Source: Isoetes taiwanensis (lineage: Eukaryota > Streptophyta > Lycopodiopsida > Isoetales > Isoetaceae). From it: DNA of 64,000 nucleotides. Positions 1 to 10,900 of this stretch are shown in pieces (the first letter of the stretch is position 1; each line of letters begins with the position of its first letter). The translations under genes and the position numbers were made by a program. The notes beneath the pieces were generated by a model. It was not told the DNA's origin, did not search any database, and worked only from the letters and a program-made list of their open reading frames with translations. The DNA lies in contig JAJEKV010000020.1 in NCBI GenBank assembly GCA_021234155.1, positions 12,925,075 to 12,989,074 of the forward strand. Direction: 5' to 3'.

Positions 1-701
1 CAGTCTATGGGCCCTCATTAAGGTTGCTTTAGTTTGTCGCTTTTTATTGCTTTATTAATATCACTAGGGTAATATCGTCTTAGGACAATGCAGGCGCCCC
101 TTATCATGGGATGTGATTTGAGAAATCTAAGGAAGGATTATTATGACATACTTGCAAACAAAGAAGTGATAGACGTGAATCAAGGTGTTTGCATTCAAGG
201 TTCTTTTAACAAATGAAATTGTCTGTTCTAATTAACTCAGAGACTTGATTATGCAACCAGATAGCCTGGGAGTGCAGGGCAGGAAAGTAAGCAGGCAAGG
301 TGATTGCCTCTGTCAGGAGGTAGAGATTTTAGATAAATGTTCTACATGCAATTGCGGACTGTGGTACCAGTCTTAATATGATCTGTTTGTTGAATCGAAT
401 GCAAGGTTTGGGCTGGACCTCTGTCTGGAGGTAGGATTGCTGTAGTGATGTTGAACAGAAACAACAAACCTTCATGGATAAATGTACACTGGCATGATAT
501 CGGTCTCAAGCAAGGAACTCCTGTTATTATTCGTGACCTTTGGTTGGTCAGTGCCTTTCCCTTTCTTTTAAGTTTCCAATATTACTTTTCCAATTCGCTT
601 CTTTTTTGCAGCATACCACCTTCGATCAACGCTTCATCCATGGCTATGGAGCTCTCTTGAATGCCCATGCTTGTAGGATGCTGATAATCAAACCTCAATG
701 A
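1..701 (+). CDS. Alpha-galactosidase (GH27), copy 1, 3' exons only
   Basis: This is the C-terminal part of a glycoside hydrolase family 27 alpha-galactosidase, which removes terminal alpha-1,6-galactose from raffinose-type sugars and galactolipid or galactomannan side chains; plant members are secreted or vacuolar. Visible exons: 1-22 (ends LWALIK), 94-184 ([11 protein letters not shown] through [12 protein letters not shown]), 261-286 (DSLGVQGRK), a short piece near 298-325 (QGDCLCQ), 406-546 ([20 protein letters not shown] through VIIRDLW) and 612-701 (ending LLNAHACRMLIIKPQ, TGA at 699-701). These cover the end of the catalytic barrel and the C-terminal beta domain. Junctions are gt..ag. 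The rest lies off the left edge. The sequence is clean here, unlike copies beyond 44.5 kb. Family assignment is from recognised conserved blocks. Confidence 0.88.
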
Positions 702-778
702 CCACTTCGCTAAGTTATAAACCAAAACCTCTATTTTCTGGTCGACATGGTCAATCTGAAATTTATTGAGACAGATTT

Positions 779-980
779 TGCATTTACTCTAAAGCATTAT
801 TCAATGCTTTTGTCATTCTTTAATATATATCATTCCATTGGTTCTTGTTTACCTTTCAGAGTCTACAATTTACACAAACAGAGTCTACAATTTACTCTAA
901 AGCATTATTCAATGCTTTTGTCATTCTTCAATATATATCATTCCATTGGTTCTTGTTTACCTTTCAGAGTCTACAATTTT
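779..980 (+). repeat. Tandem duplication of ~93 bp in the alpha-galactosidase 3' flank
   Basis: A segment starting TTTACTCTAAAGCATTATTC and ending in GAGTCTACAATTT occurs at about 779-875 and again at about 889-980 with one or two differences. The same doubled segment is found downstream of the other complete copies (near 46,245-46,450, 52,920-53,115, 59,370-59,550), so the duplication predates amplification of the gene array. Confidence 0.8.
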
Positions 981-1294
981 CTGTAACACAAAACTCGTCC
1001 ATGTAGATGAAAACGCAGATTGCACCTTACAGAAATATAATCTGTATAAAACGATATTGAAGTTGGCAAAACATACAATTTCTGAAAGTCTTAGCATTTT
1101 TGGAACCTGATAACAGTTCTTATGTTCTTAAGAAACGATGTATGAGCGAATATTTCGTTTTTGCTTCTCACAATTTAGTTTTTCCTGCCTTCTGCCAAGA
1201 TGATGTGATAGCCATGCCCGCAATGTAAAAGGATGTTTCAAAATTGTGCGGCTCTTTTTAGGTTTCAAAGAATGCAGCCTCATAGAAGCATCCC

Positions 1295-1303
1295 TATATA
1301 TAG
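1295..1303 (+). promoter_or_regulatory. Putative TATA box of alpha-galactosidase copy 2
   Basis: TATATATAG lies about 190 bp upstream of the ATG at 1,490. The same CATCC-TATATATAG-TAATTGAG context precedes the later copies (for example 41,175 and 43,418), which fits a conserved core promoter. The transcription start is not known. In copy 3 (38.7 kb) the sequence upstream of TAGTAATTGAG has been replaced by a Helitron-like end. Confidence 0.45.
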
Positions 1304-1489
1304 TAATTGAGATTTTTAATCCATCTAAAAATTAAAAAAAATCTAGAGTTCTCAAACAAAAGTGGAAAAAGTCGAATCCGGCCAACCGAAAAGCTTGTTA
1401 AACAATTAAAAAGGCCAAATCGCCCTTTTCGGTGTGGAATTGTGCCTTCTTAGATTTCCCTGTTTGTCTTTGTTTTTTTCTCATCGAGA

Positions 1490-2123
1490 ATGGATCACCA
1501 GCTCAGATTATCATTCCTTTTTTTCATAATTGGAGTCTTTTTTCGATTCGACAATGTCCAAGGTCGGTTTTCAAATGTAACTCATCGGATTGGAAACTTT
1601 TCTGCATCTTTATTGGGCAATGGATTGGGAAGAACACCGCAAATGGGGTAGATTCTCGGCCAATTCCTTTACATAAGAACTGTAGGGATCATCGAAAACT
1701 GTATTGTATTGTCCTTTAGATCTGAAGTTTGTGATTGGTGATGAAAATTGTTGGCTATCAATATCAAACGTTAAATTCTTTATTTGGTCTTAAGCCATAT
1801 TTCTCATTTGGGTTTTTCATCCAGGATGCATTTTTTGCGTAAGAACTACTATGTGTGTTGTTCATTTGAGAATCTGTCTGTTTTTAGATCTTCCTTTCTG
1901 TGTCCACAAGTCTGAATGGAAAAGAAAATGTTACCTACGGATTTAGTTCTGTTGGGTAAAATTTTGAAGTATATTTTTATCAGATGGAATAGCTGGAATC
2001 ATTTTGCCGGGAACATCAACGAGGAAATCATTCGAGAAACAGGGTTAGATTCAAATTTAAGATGCGTTTGTTTTGAAGAACTCTACTGATGCATATAGAT
2101 TGGTAGCTGATGCGATGGTGTAC
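1490..2123 (+). pseudogene. Alpha-galactosidase copy 2, 5' fragment (exons 1-2 and start of exon 3)
   Basis: Exon 1 is 1,490-1,647 and encodes a hydrophobic signal peptide ([18 protein letters not shown]...) and the start of the GH27 barrel ([13 protein letters not shown]). Exon 2 is 1,984-2,042 ([19 protein letters not shown]). Exon 3 begins near 2,105 (CTGATGCGATGGTGTAC) and matches the other copies only to about 2,123, where sequence switches to the retroelement region. The exon 2 donor that is GT in other copies reads GG here (2,043-2,044). With no remaining exons to the right, this is a broken gene. The split ATG GG|A TGG codon at the exon 1/2 junction supports the intron model. Confidence 0.85.
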
Positions 2124-2129
2124 ATACAA

Positions 2130-2547
2130 GCCTAAGCACATGCCAGCCTAGGGACATCCATGTTGGGATCACCAACCCTCCCACTGCCCTCGGACCTAGC
2201 CACAACCAAATCATCTGAGCCCTCCCCTGAGCCACCATATCCCCTAGCCCTGCCATCCAATGGGCGACTAGCAGCAAGCATGCCACGGCCTCGTCCCACA
2301 CCACCTCTCCCAACCACACCACCTCGTCCAACTCCACTTCATCGGGCGACCACGGAGTCCTCGCGCCAAGTTGCCTCGGGGAATGAGGAATCCCGCCCCC
2401 GCATGAGCACCCCGCAATTCCTACCACATCACAAGCACCAACGTGGATCATCAACGGGGTCGATGGTAGCACAATAGATGGAAACATCCGCCCGGATCTC
2501 GAGCCATTCAAAAAGCTTCAATCGGAAGAGAAAAAATGTCAGGACCA
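2130..2547 (-). other. GC-rich stretch at the 3' side of a decayed retroelement
   Basis: About 400 bp unusually rich in C on the plus strand compared with the AT-rich surroundings. Long ORFs exist on both strands (2,083-2,511 minus; 2,160-2,477 plus, rich in Pro, Ser and Thr), but neither has a recognisable domain. By position it would follow the DUF4283-like domain on the minus strand, where such elements often have a low-complexity tail, so it is probably part of that element. Confidence 0.4.
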
Positions 2548-2904
2548 CTACATACCGGAAGAGAAGGGGCACAGGCCGCAAAGGACAGAGCAAATACGCA
2601 TCTTGGGGACCCGCACAATAGAATGAGCTAAATATACACCCGTGCCATTAGCCATAGAAACCAAGAAATCAGGCACCATCAGATCAGGAGGAAGATCCTG
2701 AATCTGGAACCAACACGGGATTTTAATTGCTGTCAAAGAACTGGTGGATATTGCCGGAGTATAATACTGATACAACACATATGATTCACCCAATGTATCC
2801 ACCCCCCGACTAACCAATTGCCGCACGGAAGACTCAGCCCCAAACATGATTATGAAGAAATTATTTGGTAGGAATTTCGTGAGATCGAGCACTGGGCAAA
2901 CCAA
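2548..2904 (-). pseudogene. DUF4283-like domain of a degenerate retroelement
   Basis: The 118-residue ORF contains FLPNNFFIIMFGAESSVRQL followed by an IKIPCWFQIQDLPPDLMVPD segment and a final block SIVRVPKMRICSVLCGL. This order (hydrophobic N.FF.I.F, then K-I-P-x-W-x-x-x-x-x-L-P, then a conserved C-terminal strand) is that of the plant DUF4283 domain found in LINE and related ORF1 proteins. It is on the minus strand; the upstream region to about 3,905 holds fragments that may be its N-terminal part, broken by stops. No reverse transcriptase was seen beside it. Domain naming is from pattern recognition only. Confidence 0.55.
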
Positions 2905-3905
2905 GCCGCCTCAGATATCCGGCAAGCCAAGAGCTAAACCTCCTCGTGTCCAATATGTAACCCGTGAAGTAGCCCAATAACAAATGAAACTAGATTCTCA
3001 ATGGTCTGAACATGCCTGGTATGATCAATATCTATCCATGGAGTCCCTGGAAGAGCTGCCTGCAGGTCAACAGAGTGATGATCCTCCACAAATTTCAGAG
3101 CCTCTTGAACATGGGCAGTCCTACACCGAGCCTTTGCGCTTTGATCCAATCCGAAACCCTACCGAAAGTGATGCGAGCAACAATGTCATTGCTCCGCCAG
3201 GCCGGGCGCACAGGAGTTGGGGCTTCCGCCCTGGCACCCTGAGAGGTATCCAGGGGCACCACAGGAGGCACATCAGCTACATGCACACAATGCTGCACCC
3301 TAGAAGAGGGCGCATCACTAGCTAGTGATCCCTTCCCAAGCACAGGCGAAGAGGGCATCACAGATCCAGTTTCTAAAGGGGGCATGCTTGATGGAATCAA
3401 GACCGGAGTCTCCAAAACACAATCTACTGGGGTCTCAGAATTATATTGAGAGGAAGAGCAATCCACATACCTCTCAACCGAAGGGGATTCCAAGAGCTCC
3501 CTCATCTATGCCACCAATTGCATGCCACTTCCTACAGGCCGCGCCTCTTCATGCATGCCGAGACCCGCGCCCTTGCCCTTTACTGGAGGATTCTTTCTCC
3601 TCGCCATCTCCCTTGGCTTCAGCCCCAAGCCATGAGGCTCAATTGATCCCCCATCAGTCTGTCTGGCAGGAGCCATGACATCCGAACCAGTCCAGAAATC
3701 AGCTGTTTGAGGCAACAAGCCACATGCAAAACAGCTGATGCTATACACCTGCGGAAAGAGCTCGGAGCAAGCTTTTCAACGAGCCCAAGCACCTGTAGAT
3801 CTATGTTGTTTGTATTTTTGGATGTGGCTATGTTGTCTTTTTGGGTGTGGCTAGGAAATCTATCAACGTAGAAGAACTTCTTATTGGAATGTGTTTGGTT
3901 CATTT
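2905..3905 (-). pseudogene. Possible N-terminal part of the same degenerate retroelement
   Basis: Overlapping minus-strand ORFs (3,619-3,903, 3,506-3,748, 3,095-3,505, 2,934-3,149) can be read as one protein interrupted by stops and frame changes. One piece starts MAPARQTDGGSIEPHG and is basic (REMARRKNPPVKGKGAG), typical of the leader of retroelement ORF1 products; the next is Ser/Pro rich. No catalytic motif can be seen. The link to the DUF4283-like domain rests on order and strand only. Confidence 0.35.
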
Positions 3906-4205
3906 GCTGGTTGTGAAGGATTTCATCCTCTATCTAGCAGTAAGATAAGCTAACTAGTCTAAAGGGCTAGGCTAGTCTAGTAAATGAGTATCTCCCTTGG
4001 ATATAATGCTCATGTGCTGAACTTATCCAAATGGTTGCAATGCCACTATGTCTTTTCATAGTCACATGTGCCAATAGATATGATTGTGATCTACAGGTCA
4101 GAGGTAAGGTTAATTTGATTCCTATAATGAGTTATCTTTACCCATTCCATGCTATGCATTTCTACGCTTGTCCAAGATATAAATCTCCATGTCTTCATTG
4201 TCAGT

Positions 4206-4285
4206 CGTCGTGGTGATAACTCGGTTGTTAGACTTCTGGTTAGCCTTTCACTTGCCATAGGTTCAAATCCCATCGGTTACCACTA
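4206..4285 (+). mobile_element. tRNA-derived SINE head, copy 1
   Basis: The segment GTGGTGATAACTCGG..TTAGA followed 30 bp later by AGGTTCAAATCCC resembles a tRNA gene with internal RNA polymerase III A box and B box (B box GGTTCAAATCC at 4,260-4,270, one change from GGTTCGAATCC) and closing pairs GTGGT/ACCAC. The arms are too diverged for a working tRNA and it is followed by a non-tRNA body (ATGACGAAATGGGTGAG), so a SINE or SINE-like repeat is the best reading. Confidence 0.6.
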
Positions 4286-4602
4286 GATGACGAAATGGGT
4301 GAGCGTAAGTCTCATTATTCGGTGTATATACATGCCACTATATCTTTCCATAGTCACATGTGCCAATAGATATGATTGTGGTTTGTGGTCTACAGGTCAG
4401 AGTAAAGTTAATTTGATTCCTGTAATGAGATTTGGCACAATAGATATGATTGTGGTTTGTGGTCTACAGGTCAGAGTAAAGTTAATTTGATTCCTGTAAT
4501 GAGATTCCTGTTATCTTTACCTAATCCATGCTACGCATTTCAAAGCTTATCCAAGATATAAATCTCCATGTATTCTTCAAGATCTTCAATGTCACCCCTT
4601 GT

Positions 4603-4680
4603 GGTGATAGCCCATTTGCTAGACTCCTGGTTAGTCTCTCACCTGCCATAGGTTCAAATCCCATTGGCTATCACTAGGTG
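4603..4680 (+). mobile_element. tRNA-derived SINE head, copy 2
   Basis: Second copy of the tRNA-like block: GTGGTGATAGCCCATTTGC..TAGA, then GGTTCAAATCC at 4,651-4,661, then GGCTATCAC. It is followed by ATGACAAAATGGGTGAGTG. It differs from copy 1 at many positions, so the tandem duplication is old. Confidence 0.58.
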
Positions 4681-4740
4681 GATGACAAAATGGGTGAGTG
4701 AAGTTTCATTGTGCAATGTATACACATATATATAATCCCA

Positions 4741-4850
4741 AACAATCCACTTCGATAACTAATTTTACGTTTCTCCTTCTAGCAATAGATTTAGTTGATA
4801 TGTTCCCAAACAATCCATTTCGATAACTAATTTTATATATATACAAGTCT
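4741..4850 (+). repeat. Doubled CCAAACAATCCA motif at the left edge of the satellite
   Basis: A segment CCCAAACAATCCACTTCGAT..ACTAATTTTA occurs at about 4,737-4,770 and again at about 4,805-4,840. A related block (TTCCAAACAATTCACTTC..., with the same CGTTTCTCCTTCTAGCA) lies at 15,983-16,035, just outside the right edge of the satellite plus Helitron. These may be the two flanks of a host repeat that was opened by the 11 kb of inserted DNA. Confidence 0.55.
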
Positions 4851-4924
4851 TTGTACTGTGTAGGGCCTGTACGAGTTAGGGACTGTAAAAATCCAGCTAA
4901 AAGCCAAATATAGAGACATATCTC

Positions 4925-7900
4925 TTAGATTCTACTGGATACTAAAGATTCTCTTGAGATTTCCATAAATTCCTTAAGATTCTCTTTAGATTTTTCCATT
5001 ATTCTTAAGATCTTGAGATCCCAAGATTTCTCTAGATTCTTCACGTTTCTATCTAGATCCTCCTATATTTTTCAAGATTCCATCAAGATTCCCTAAATTC
5101 TCAAAGATTCTCTTGTAATTTCTATAGATTCTCCCAGATTCTCTTGAGAATCTTCTAGAATCTCAAAGATTCTATGGAGATTCCTCTAGATTCCCATAAA
5201 TTACTGTAGATTCCATAAAATTCTAAGATTCCAAGAAGATTCTTAGAATTCGATCGCATTGACTCCAACTGCGACAGAATGATGCCAAAGCATCAAATTC
5301 TATGTAGATTCTCTTAGATTCCCTTGGCTTATATAAAGATTCCTTTAGGTTCTCCATGATTTCATCAAGATTCCCCTAGATTCCTAAAGATTTTATGAAG
5401 ATTCCTTTTGATTCCATTAGATCATAGAAAGATTCCCTTAGCTTCTCCAAGATTCCATGAAGATTCTCCTGGATTCTCTCAAGATTTACATAGTTTTCTC
5501 AAGATTCTAAGTATATTTTCCTAGATTCTCTAAGATTCTATCAAGATTCCCCTAAATTATCAAATATTTCTATGAAGATTCCCTAGGTTCCCATAAATAC
5601 TCTCGAGATTCCTCTACATTCTTAAAGATGCCTCAGGATTCACCCAGATTCCCCATGGTTCTCTGTAGATTATCTTAGATTCTATAAAGATTCCTCTAGA
5701 TTCTCCACAATTCCATCAAGATTCCCTTAGATTCCCAAAGATTCTATATAGATTCCTCTAGATTCTCCATGATTCCATCAAGATTCCCCTAGATTCCCAA
5801 AGATTCTATGAAGATTCTTTTAGATTCCCCTAGATTCTATGAAGATTCCTTTAGATTCTCCAATATTTCATCAAGATTCCCAGGGATTCCTCTCGATTAT
5901 TAAAGATTTTATGAAGATTCCTTTAGATTATATGTAGATGCCCTTATGCTCTCCAAGATTCCATCAAGATTCCCCTAGAATCTCAAAGATCCCATCAAGA
6001 TTCCCAAATATTCTCTCGATTCACATAAATTCCCCAAGATTCTATGTAGATTCTCCTAGATTCTCCAAGATCCTAAGAAGATTCCCCTAGATTCTCAAAT
6101 ATTCTATGAAGATTCCCTTTTATATCCTTATATCCTCTCAAAGTTCCCCTAGATTCCTAGAGATTGCCCGGAGATTCACCTAGATTTTCCATAATTCTTT
6201 GTATAGCCTCTTGATTCCCTTCGATTCTATGAAGATTCCTATAGTTTCTCAAAGATTTCATCAAGATTCTCCTAGATTCCTAAAGATTTTATTGAGATTC
6301 CTTTAGATTCCTTTAGATTCCCTTAGATAAAGATTGAGATTCCACCAAGATTCCCATGGAATCTAAAATATTTCATCAAGATTCCCCTAGATTTTTGAAG
6401 ATGCTATGTAGATTCTCCTAGATTCTCTAAGATCCTATCAAGGTTCACCTAGATTCTCAATTATTCTATGAAGATTCCCTAAGTTTCCATAAATTCTCTC
6501 GAGATTCCCATAGATCCTCAAAGATTGTCCTAAGATTCCCCACAATTCTATGTAGATTCCCTTAGATCCTATGAAGATTTCCTTTGGTTCTCCAAGATTT
6601 CATCAAGATTCCCTTAGATTCCTAAAGATTCCATCGAGATTCCCCTACATTTTGAACTATTCTCTCAAGATTTATATAGATTCTCCAAGATTCTATCTAG
6701 ATTCTTCTAGATTCTCTAAGATGCTATGAAGATTCCCCTAGATTCCCATAGATCCTCTTGAGGTTCCCATAATCTCTAAGATTCTCTTGAGATTCCCTAA
6801 ATTCCCAACGACTATTCTAGATTCCTCTACATTCCCCAACATTCTATGTAGATTCTCTTAGCTTCCCTGAGATATTATGAGGATTTCCCTAGATTCCCAA
6901 AGATTCTCCCAAGAATCCTAAAGATTCTCTTGCGATTCTTCAGATTCCCTAAAGTTCTGTTGAGATTCCTCTAGATTCCTAAAGATCCCATGAAGATTCC
7001 CCTAGATTCCCTTAATTTACCATAGATTTCGTAAAGTTCTAAGATTCTAAGAAGATTCTTAGAATCTGATCACATTGGCTCCAATTGCAACGGAATACCA
7101 GTCATTGGAAAGGTCTCGACGAGAGGGATCCAATGGCATAGGCCCCACCTTCATCCCAGACCCTCATCAGCAAAGTTACGTGCCTTTGAATGTGATATCA
7201 AAAGAAGCTTCTTGGAAAGTGCATTCATAAATACTTTCTAACTTTTTTATTAATGAGAGTGCCACCTCACTATCTTTAAAAAAAAACAAATATCAATTTA
7301 ATATAAAAGTTAAAGGCTAGGATTTATCCTCACCCTTTGATCTAAGTTCTGATCTGGCCGCACCAAATCCACTTTTTGGCACCTTCCTTGCACCTTCTTC
7401 ACAAAATTTAAGGGCTAGGATTTCGTCTCCCCTTTTCATCCAATGGCTTGGGGATGTGGTGCATGCCCCCATGCATGCCCATGCATGGCCCCCATGGAGA
7501 TCCAATGGCTATATGTTCACCACCTCACCTATTTTCAAATGAACGGCCTAGATCGATTTGAATATATAGATATCTATTCCATGGGGGCATCCAAAGTAAT
7601 TTTATATATATTCTAAGTATATTTTCCTAGATTCTCTAAGATTCTATCAAGATTCCCCTAAATTATCAAATATTTCTATGAAGATTCCCTAGGTTCCCAT
7701 AAATACTCTCGAGATTCCTCTACATTCTTAAAGATGCCTCAGGATTCACCCAGATTCCCCATGGTTCTCTGTAGATTATCTTAGATTCTATAAAGATTCC
7801 TCTAGATTCTCCACAATTCCATCAAGATTCCCTTAGATTCCCAAAGATTCTATATAGATTCCTCTAGATTCTCCATGATTCCATCAAGATTCCCCTAGAT

Positions 7901-10900
7901 TCCCAAAGATTCTATGAAGATTCTTTTAGATTCCCCTAGATTCTATGAAGATTCCTTTAGATTCTCCAATATTTCATCAAGATTCCCAGGGATTCCTCTC
8001 GATTATTAAAGATTTTATGAAGATTCCTTTAGATTATATGTAGATGCCCTTATGCTCTCCAAGATTCCATCAAGATTCCCCTAGAATCTCAAAGATCCCA
8101 TCAAGATTCCCAAATATTCTCTCGATTCACATAAATTCCCCAAGATTCTATGTAGATTCTCCTAGATTCTCCAAGATCCTAAGAAGATTCCCCTAGATTC
8201 TCAAATATTCTATGAAGATTCCCTTTTATATCCTTATATCCTCTCAAAGTTCCCCTAGATTCCTAGAGATTGCCCGGAGATTCACCTAGATTTTCCATAA
8301 TTCTTTGTATAGCCTCTTGATTCCCTTCGATTCTATGAAGATTCCTATAGTTTCTCAAAGATTTCATCAAGATTCTCCTAGATTCCTAAAGATTTTATTG
8401 AGATTCCTTTAGATTCCTTTAGATTCCCTTAGATAAAGATTGAGATTCCACCAAGATTCCCATGGAATCTAAAATATTTCATCAAGATTCCCCTAGATTT
8501 TTGAAGATGCTATGTAGATTCTCCTAGATTCTCTAAGATCCTATCAAGGTTCACCTAGATTCTCAATTATTCTATGAAGATTCCCTAAGTTTCCATAAAT
8601 TCTCTCGAGATTCCCATAGATCCTCAAAGATTGTCCTAAGATTCCCCACAATTCTATGTAGATTCCCTTAGATCCTATGAAGATTTCCTTTGGTTCTCCA
8701 AGATTTCATCAAGATTCCCCTAGATTCTTAAAGATTCCATCGAGATTCCCCTACATTTTGAACTATTCTCTCAAGATTTATATAGATTCTCCAAGATTCT
8801 ATCTAGATTCTTCTAGATTCTCTAAGATGCTATGAAGATTCCCCTAGATTCCCATAGATCCTCTTGAGGTTCCCATAATCTCTAAGATTCTCTTGAGATT
8901 CCCTAAATTCCCAACGACTATTCTAAGATTCCTCTACATTCCCCAACATTCTATGTAGATTCTCTTAGCTTCCCTGAGATATTATGAGGATTTCCCTAGA
9001 TTCCCAAAGATTCTCCCAAGAATCCTAAAGATTCTCTTGCGATTCTTCAGATTCCCTAAAGTTCTGTTGAGATTCCTCTAGATTCCTAAAGATCCCATGA
9101 AGATTCCCCTAGATTCCCTTAATTTACCATAGATTTCGTAAAGTTCTAAGATTCTAAGAAGATTCTTAGAATCTGATCACATTGGCTCCAATTGCAACGG
9201 AATACCAGTCATTGGAAAGGTCTCGACGAGAGGGATCCAATGGCATAGGCCCCACCTTCATCCGACCTCTGTACTGCAAGTTACGTGCCTTTGAATGTGA
9301 TATCAAAAAAGAAGCTTCTTGGAAAGTGCATTCATAAATACTTTCTAACTTTTTATTAATGAGAGTGCCACCTCACTATCTTTAAAAAAACAAATATCAA
9401 TTTAATATAAAAAGTTAAAGGCTAGGATTTATCCTCACCCTTTGATCTAACGGTTACAATCTGCTGCACCAAATCCACTTTTTGGCACCTTCCTTGCACC
9501 TTCTTCACAAAATTTAAGGGCTAGGATTTCGTCTCCCCTTTTCATCCAATGGCTTGGGGATGTGGTGCATGCCCCCATGCATGCCCATGCATGGCCCCCA
9601 TGGAGATCCAATGGCTATATGTTCACCACCTCACCTATTTTCAAATGAACGGCCTAGATCGATTTGAATATATAGATATCTATTCCATGGGGGCATCCAA
9701 AGTAATTTTATATATATTCTAAGTATATTTTCCTAGATTCTCTAAGATTCTATCAAGATTTATTTCTATGAAGATTCCCTAGGTTCCCATAAATACTCTC
9801 GAGATTCCTCTACATTCTTAAAGATGCCTCAGGATTCACCCAGATTCCCCATGGTTCTCTGTAGATTATCTTAGATTCCCATAGATTCTATAAAGATTCC
9901 TCTAGATTCTCCACAATTCCATCAAGATTCCCTTAGATTCCCAAAGATTCTATATAGATTCCTCTAGATTCTCCATGATTCCATCAAGATTCCTCTAGAT
10001 TCCCAAAGATTTTATGAAGATTCTTTTAGATTCCCCTAGATTCTATGAAGATTCTTTTAGGTTCTCCAAGATTTCATCAAGATTCCTAGGGATTCCTCTC
10101 GATTATTAAAGATTTTATGAAGATTCCTTTAGATTATATGTAGATGCCCTTATGCTCTCCAAGATTCCATCAAGATTCCCCTAGAATCTCAAAGATCCCA
10201 TCAAGATTCCCAAATATTCTCTCGATTCACATAAATTCCCCAAGATTCTATGTAGATTCTCCTAGATTCTCTAAGATCCTAAGAAGATTCCCCTAGATTC
10301 TCAAATATTCTATGAAGATTCCCTTTTATATCCTTATATCCTCTCAAAGTTCCCCTAGATTCCTAGAGATTGCCCCGAGATTCACCTAGATTTTCCATGA
10401 TTCTTTGTATAGTCTCTTGATTCCCTTCGATTCTATGAAGATTCCTATAGTTTCTCAAAGATTTGATCAAGATTCTCCTAGATTCCTAAAAATTTTATTG
10501 AGATTCCTTTAGATTCCTTTAGATTCCCTTAGATAAAGATTGAGATTCCACCAAGATTCCCATGGAATCTAAAATATTCCATCAAGATTCCCCTAGATTT
10601 TTGAAGATGCTATGTAGATTCTCCTAGATTCTCTAAGATCCTATCAAGGTTCACCTAGATTCTCAATTATTCTATGAAGATTCCCTAAGTTTGCATAAAT
10701 TCTCTCGAGATTCCCATAGATCCTCAAAGATTGTCCTAAGATTCCCCACAATTCTATGTAGATTCCCTTAGATCCTATGAAGATTTCCTTTGGTTCTCCA
10801 AGATTTCATCAAGATTCCCCTAGATTCTTAAAGATTCCATCGAGATTCCCCTACATTTTGAAATAGATTCTCCAAGATTCTATCTAGATTCTTCTAGATT

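Larger units (their letters stand above)
702..1489 (+). other. Spacer and promoter between alpha-galactosidase copies 1 and 2
   Basis: No gene is seen here. The stretch holds the 3' flank of copy 1, an internal tandem duplication (separate entry), then a block beginning near 1,115 with TTCTTATGTTCTTAAG that recurs upstream of later copies in the array, and the 5' leader of copy 2. The ORF at 747-986 lies in the duplicated AT-rich part and has no protein-like features, so it is not called. Confidence 0.7.
4030..4740 (+). repeat. Tandem pair of ~300-390 bp units carrying SINE heads
   Basis: A unit starting TGCCACTATRTCTTTYCATAG and running through a tRNA-like block to an ATGACRAAATGGGTGAG tail occurs at about 4,038-4,330 and again at about 4,332-4,735. 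Equivalent points are 391 bp apart (B box at 4,260 and 4,651). The second unit is longer because a 74 bp segment (gattgtggtttgtggtctac...) is itself doubled, starting at 4,374 and 4,448. Confidence 0.75.

Noticed and set aside
2083-2511. 142-codon minus-strand ORF in a GC-rich stretch, with a plus-strand Pro-rich ORF opposite
   Set aside because: Low-complexity composition explains the open frames on both strands; no domain or conserved motif.
4206-4285. Functional tRNA gene
   Set aside because: Anticodon arm and A box are too diverged and the copy is linked to a SINE-like body and tandemly repeated.
7440-7500. CATGCATG-rich stretch as an RY regulatory element cluster of a gene
   Set aside because: No gene lies near; the same block is part of every satellite unit, so a gene-regulatory role is not supported (kept only as a weak hypothesis).
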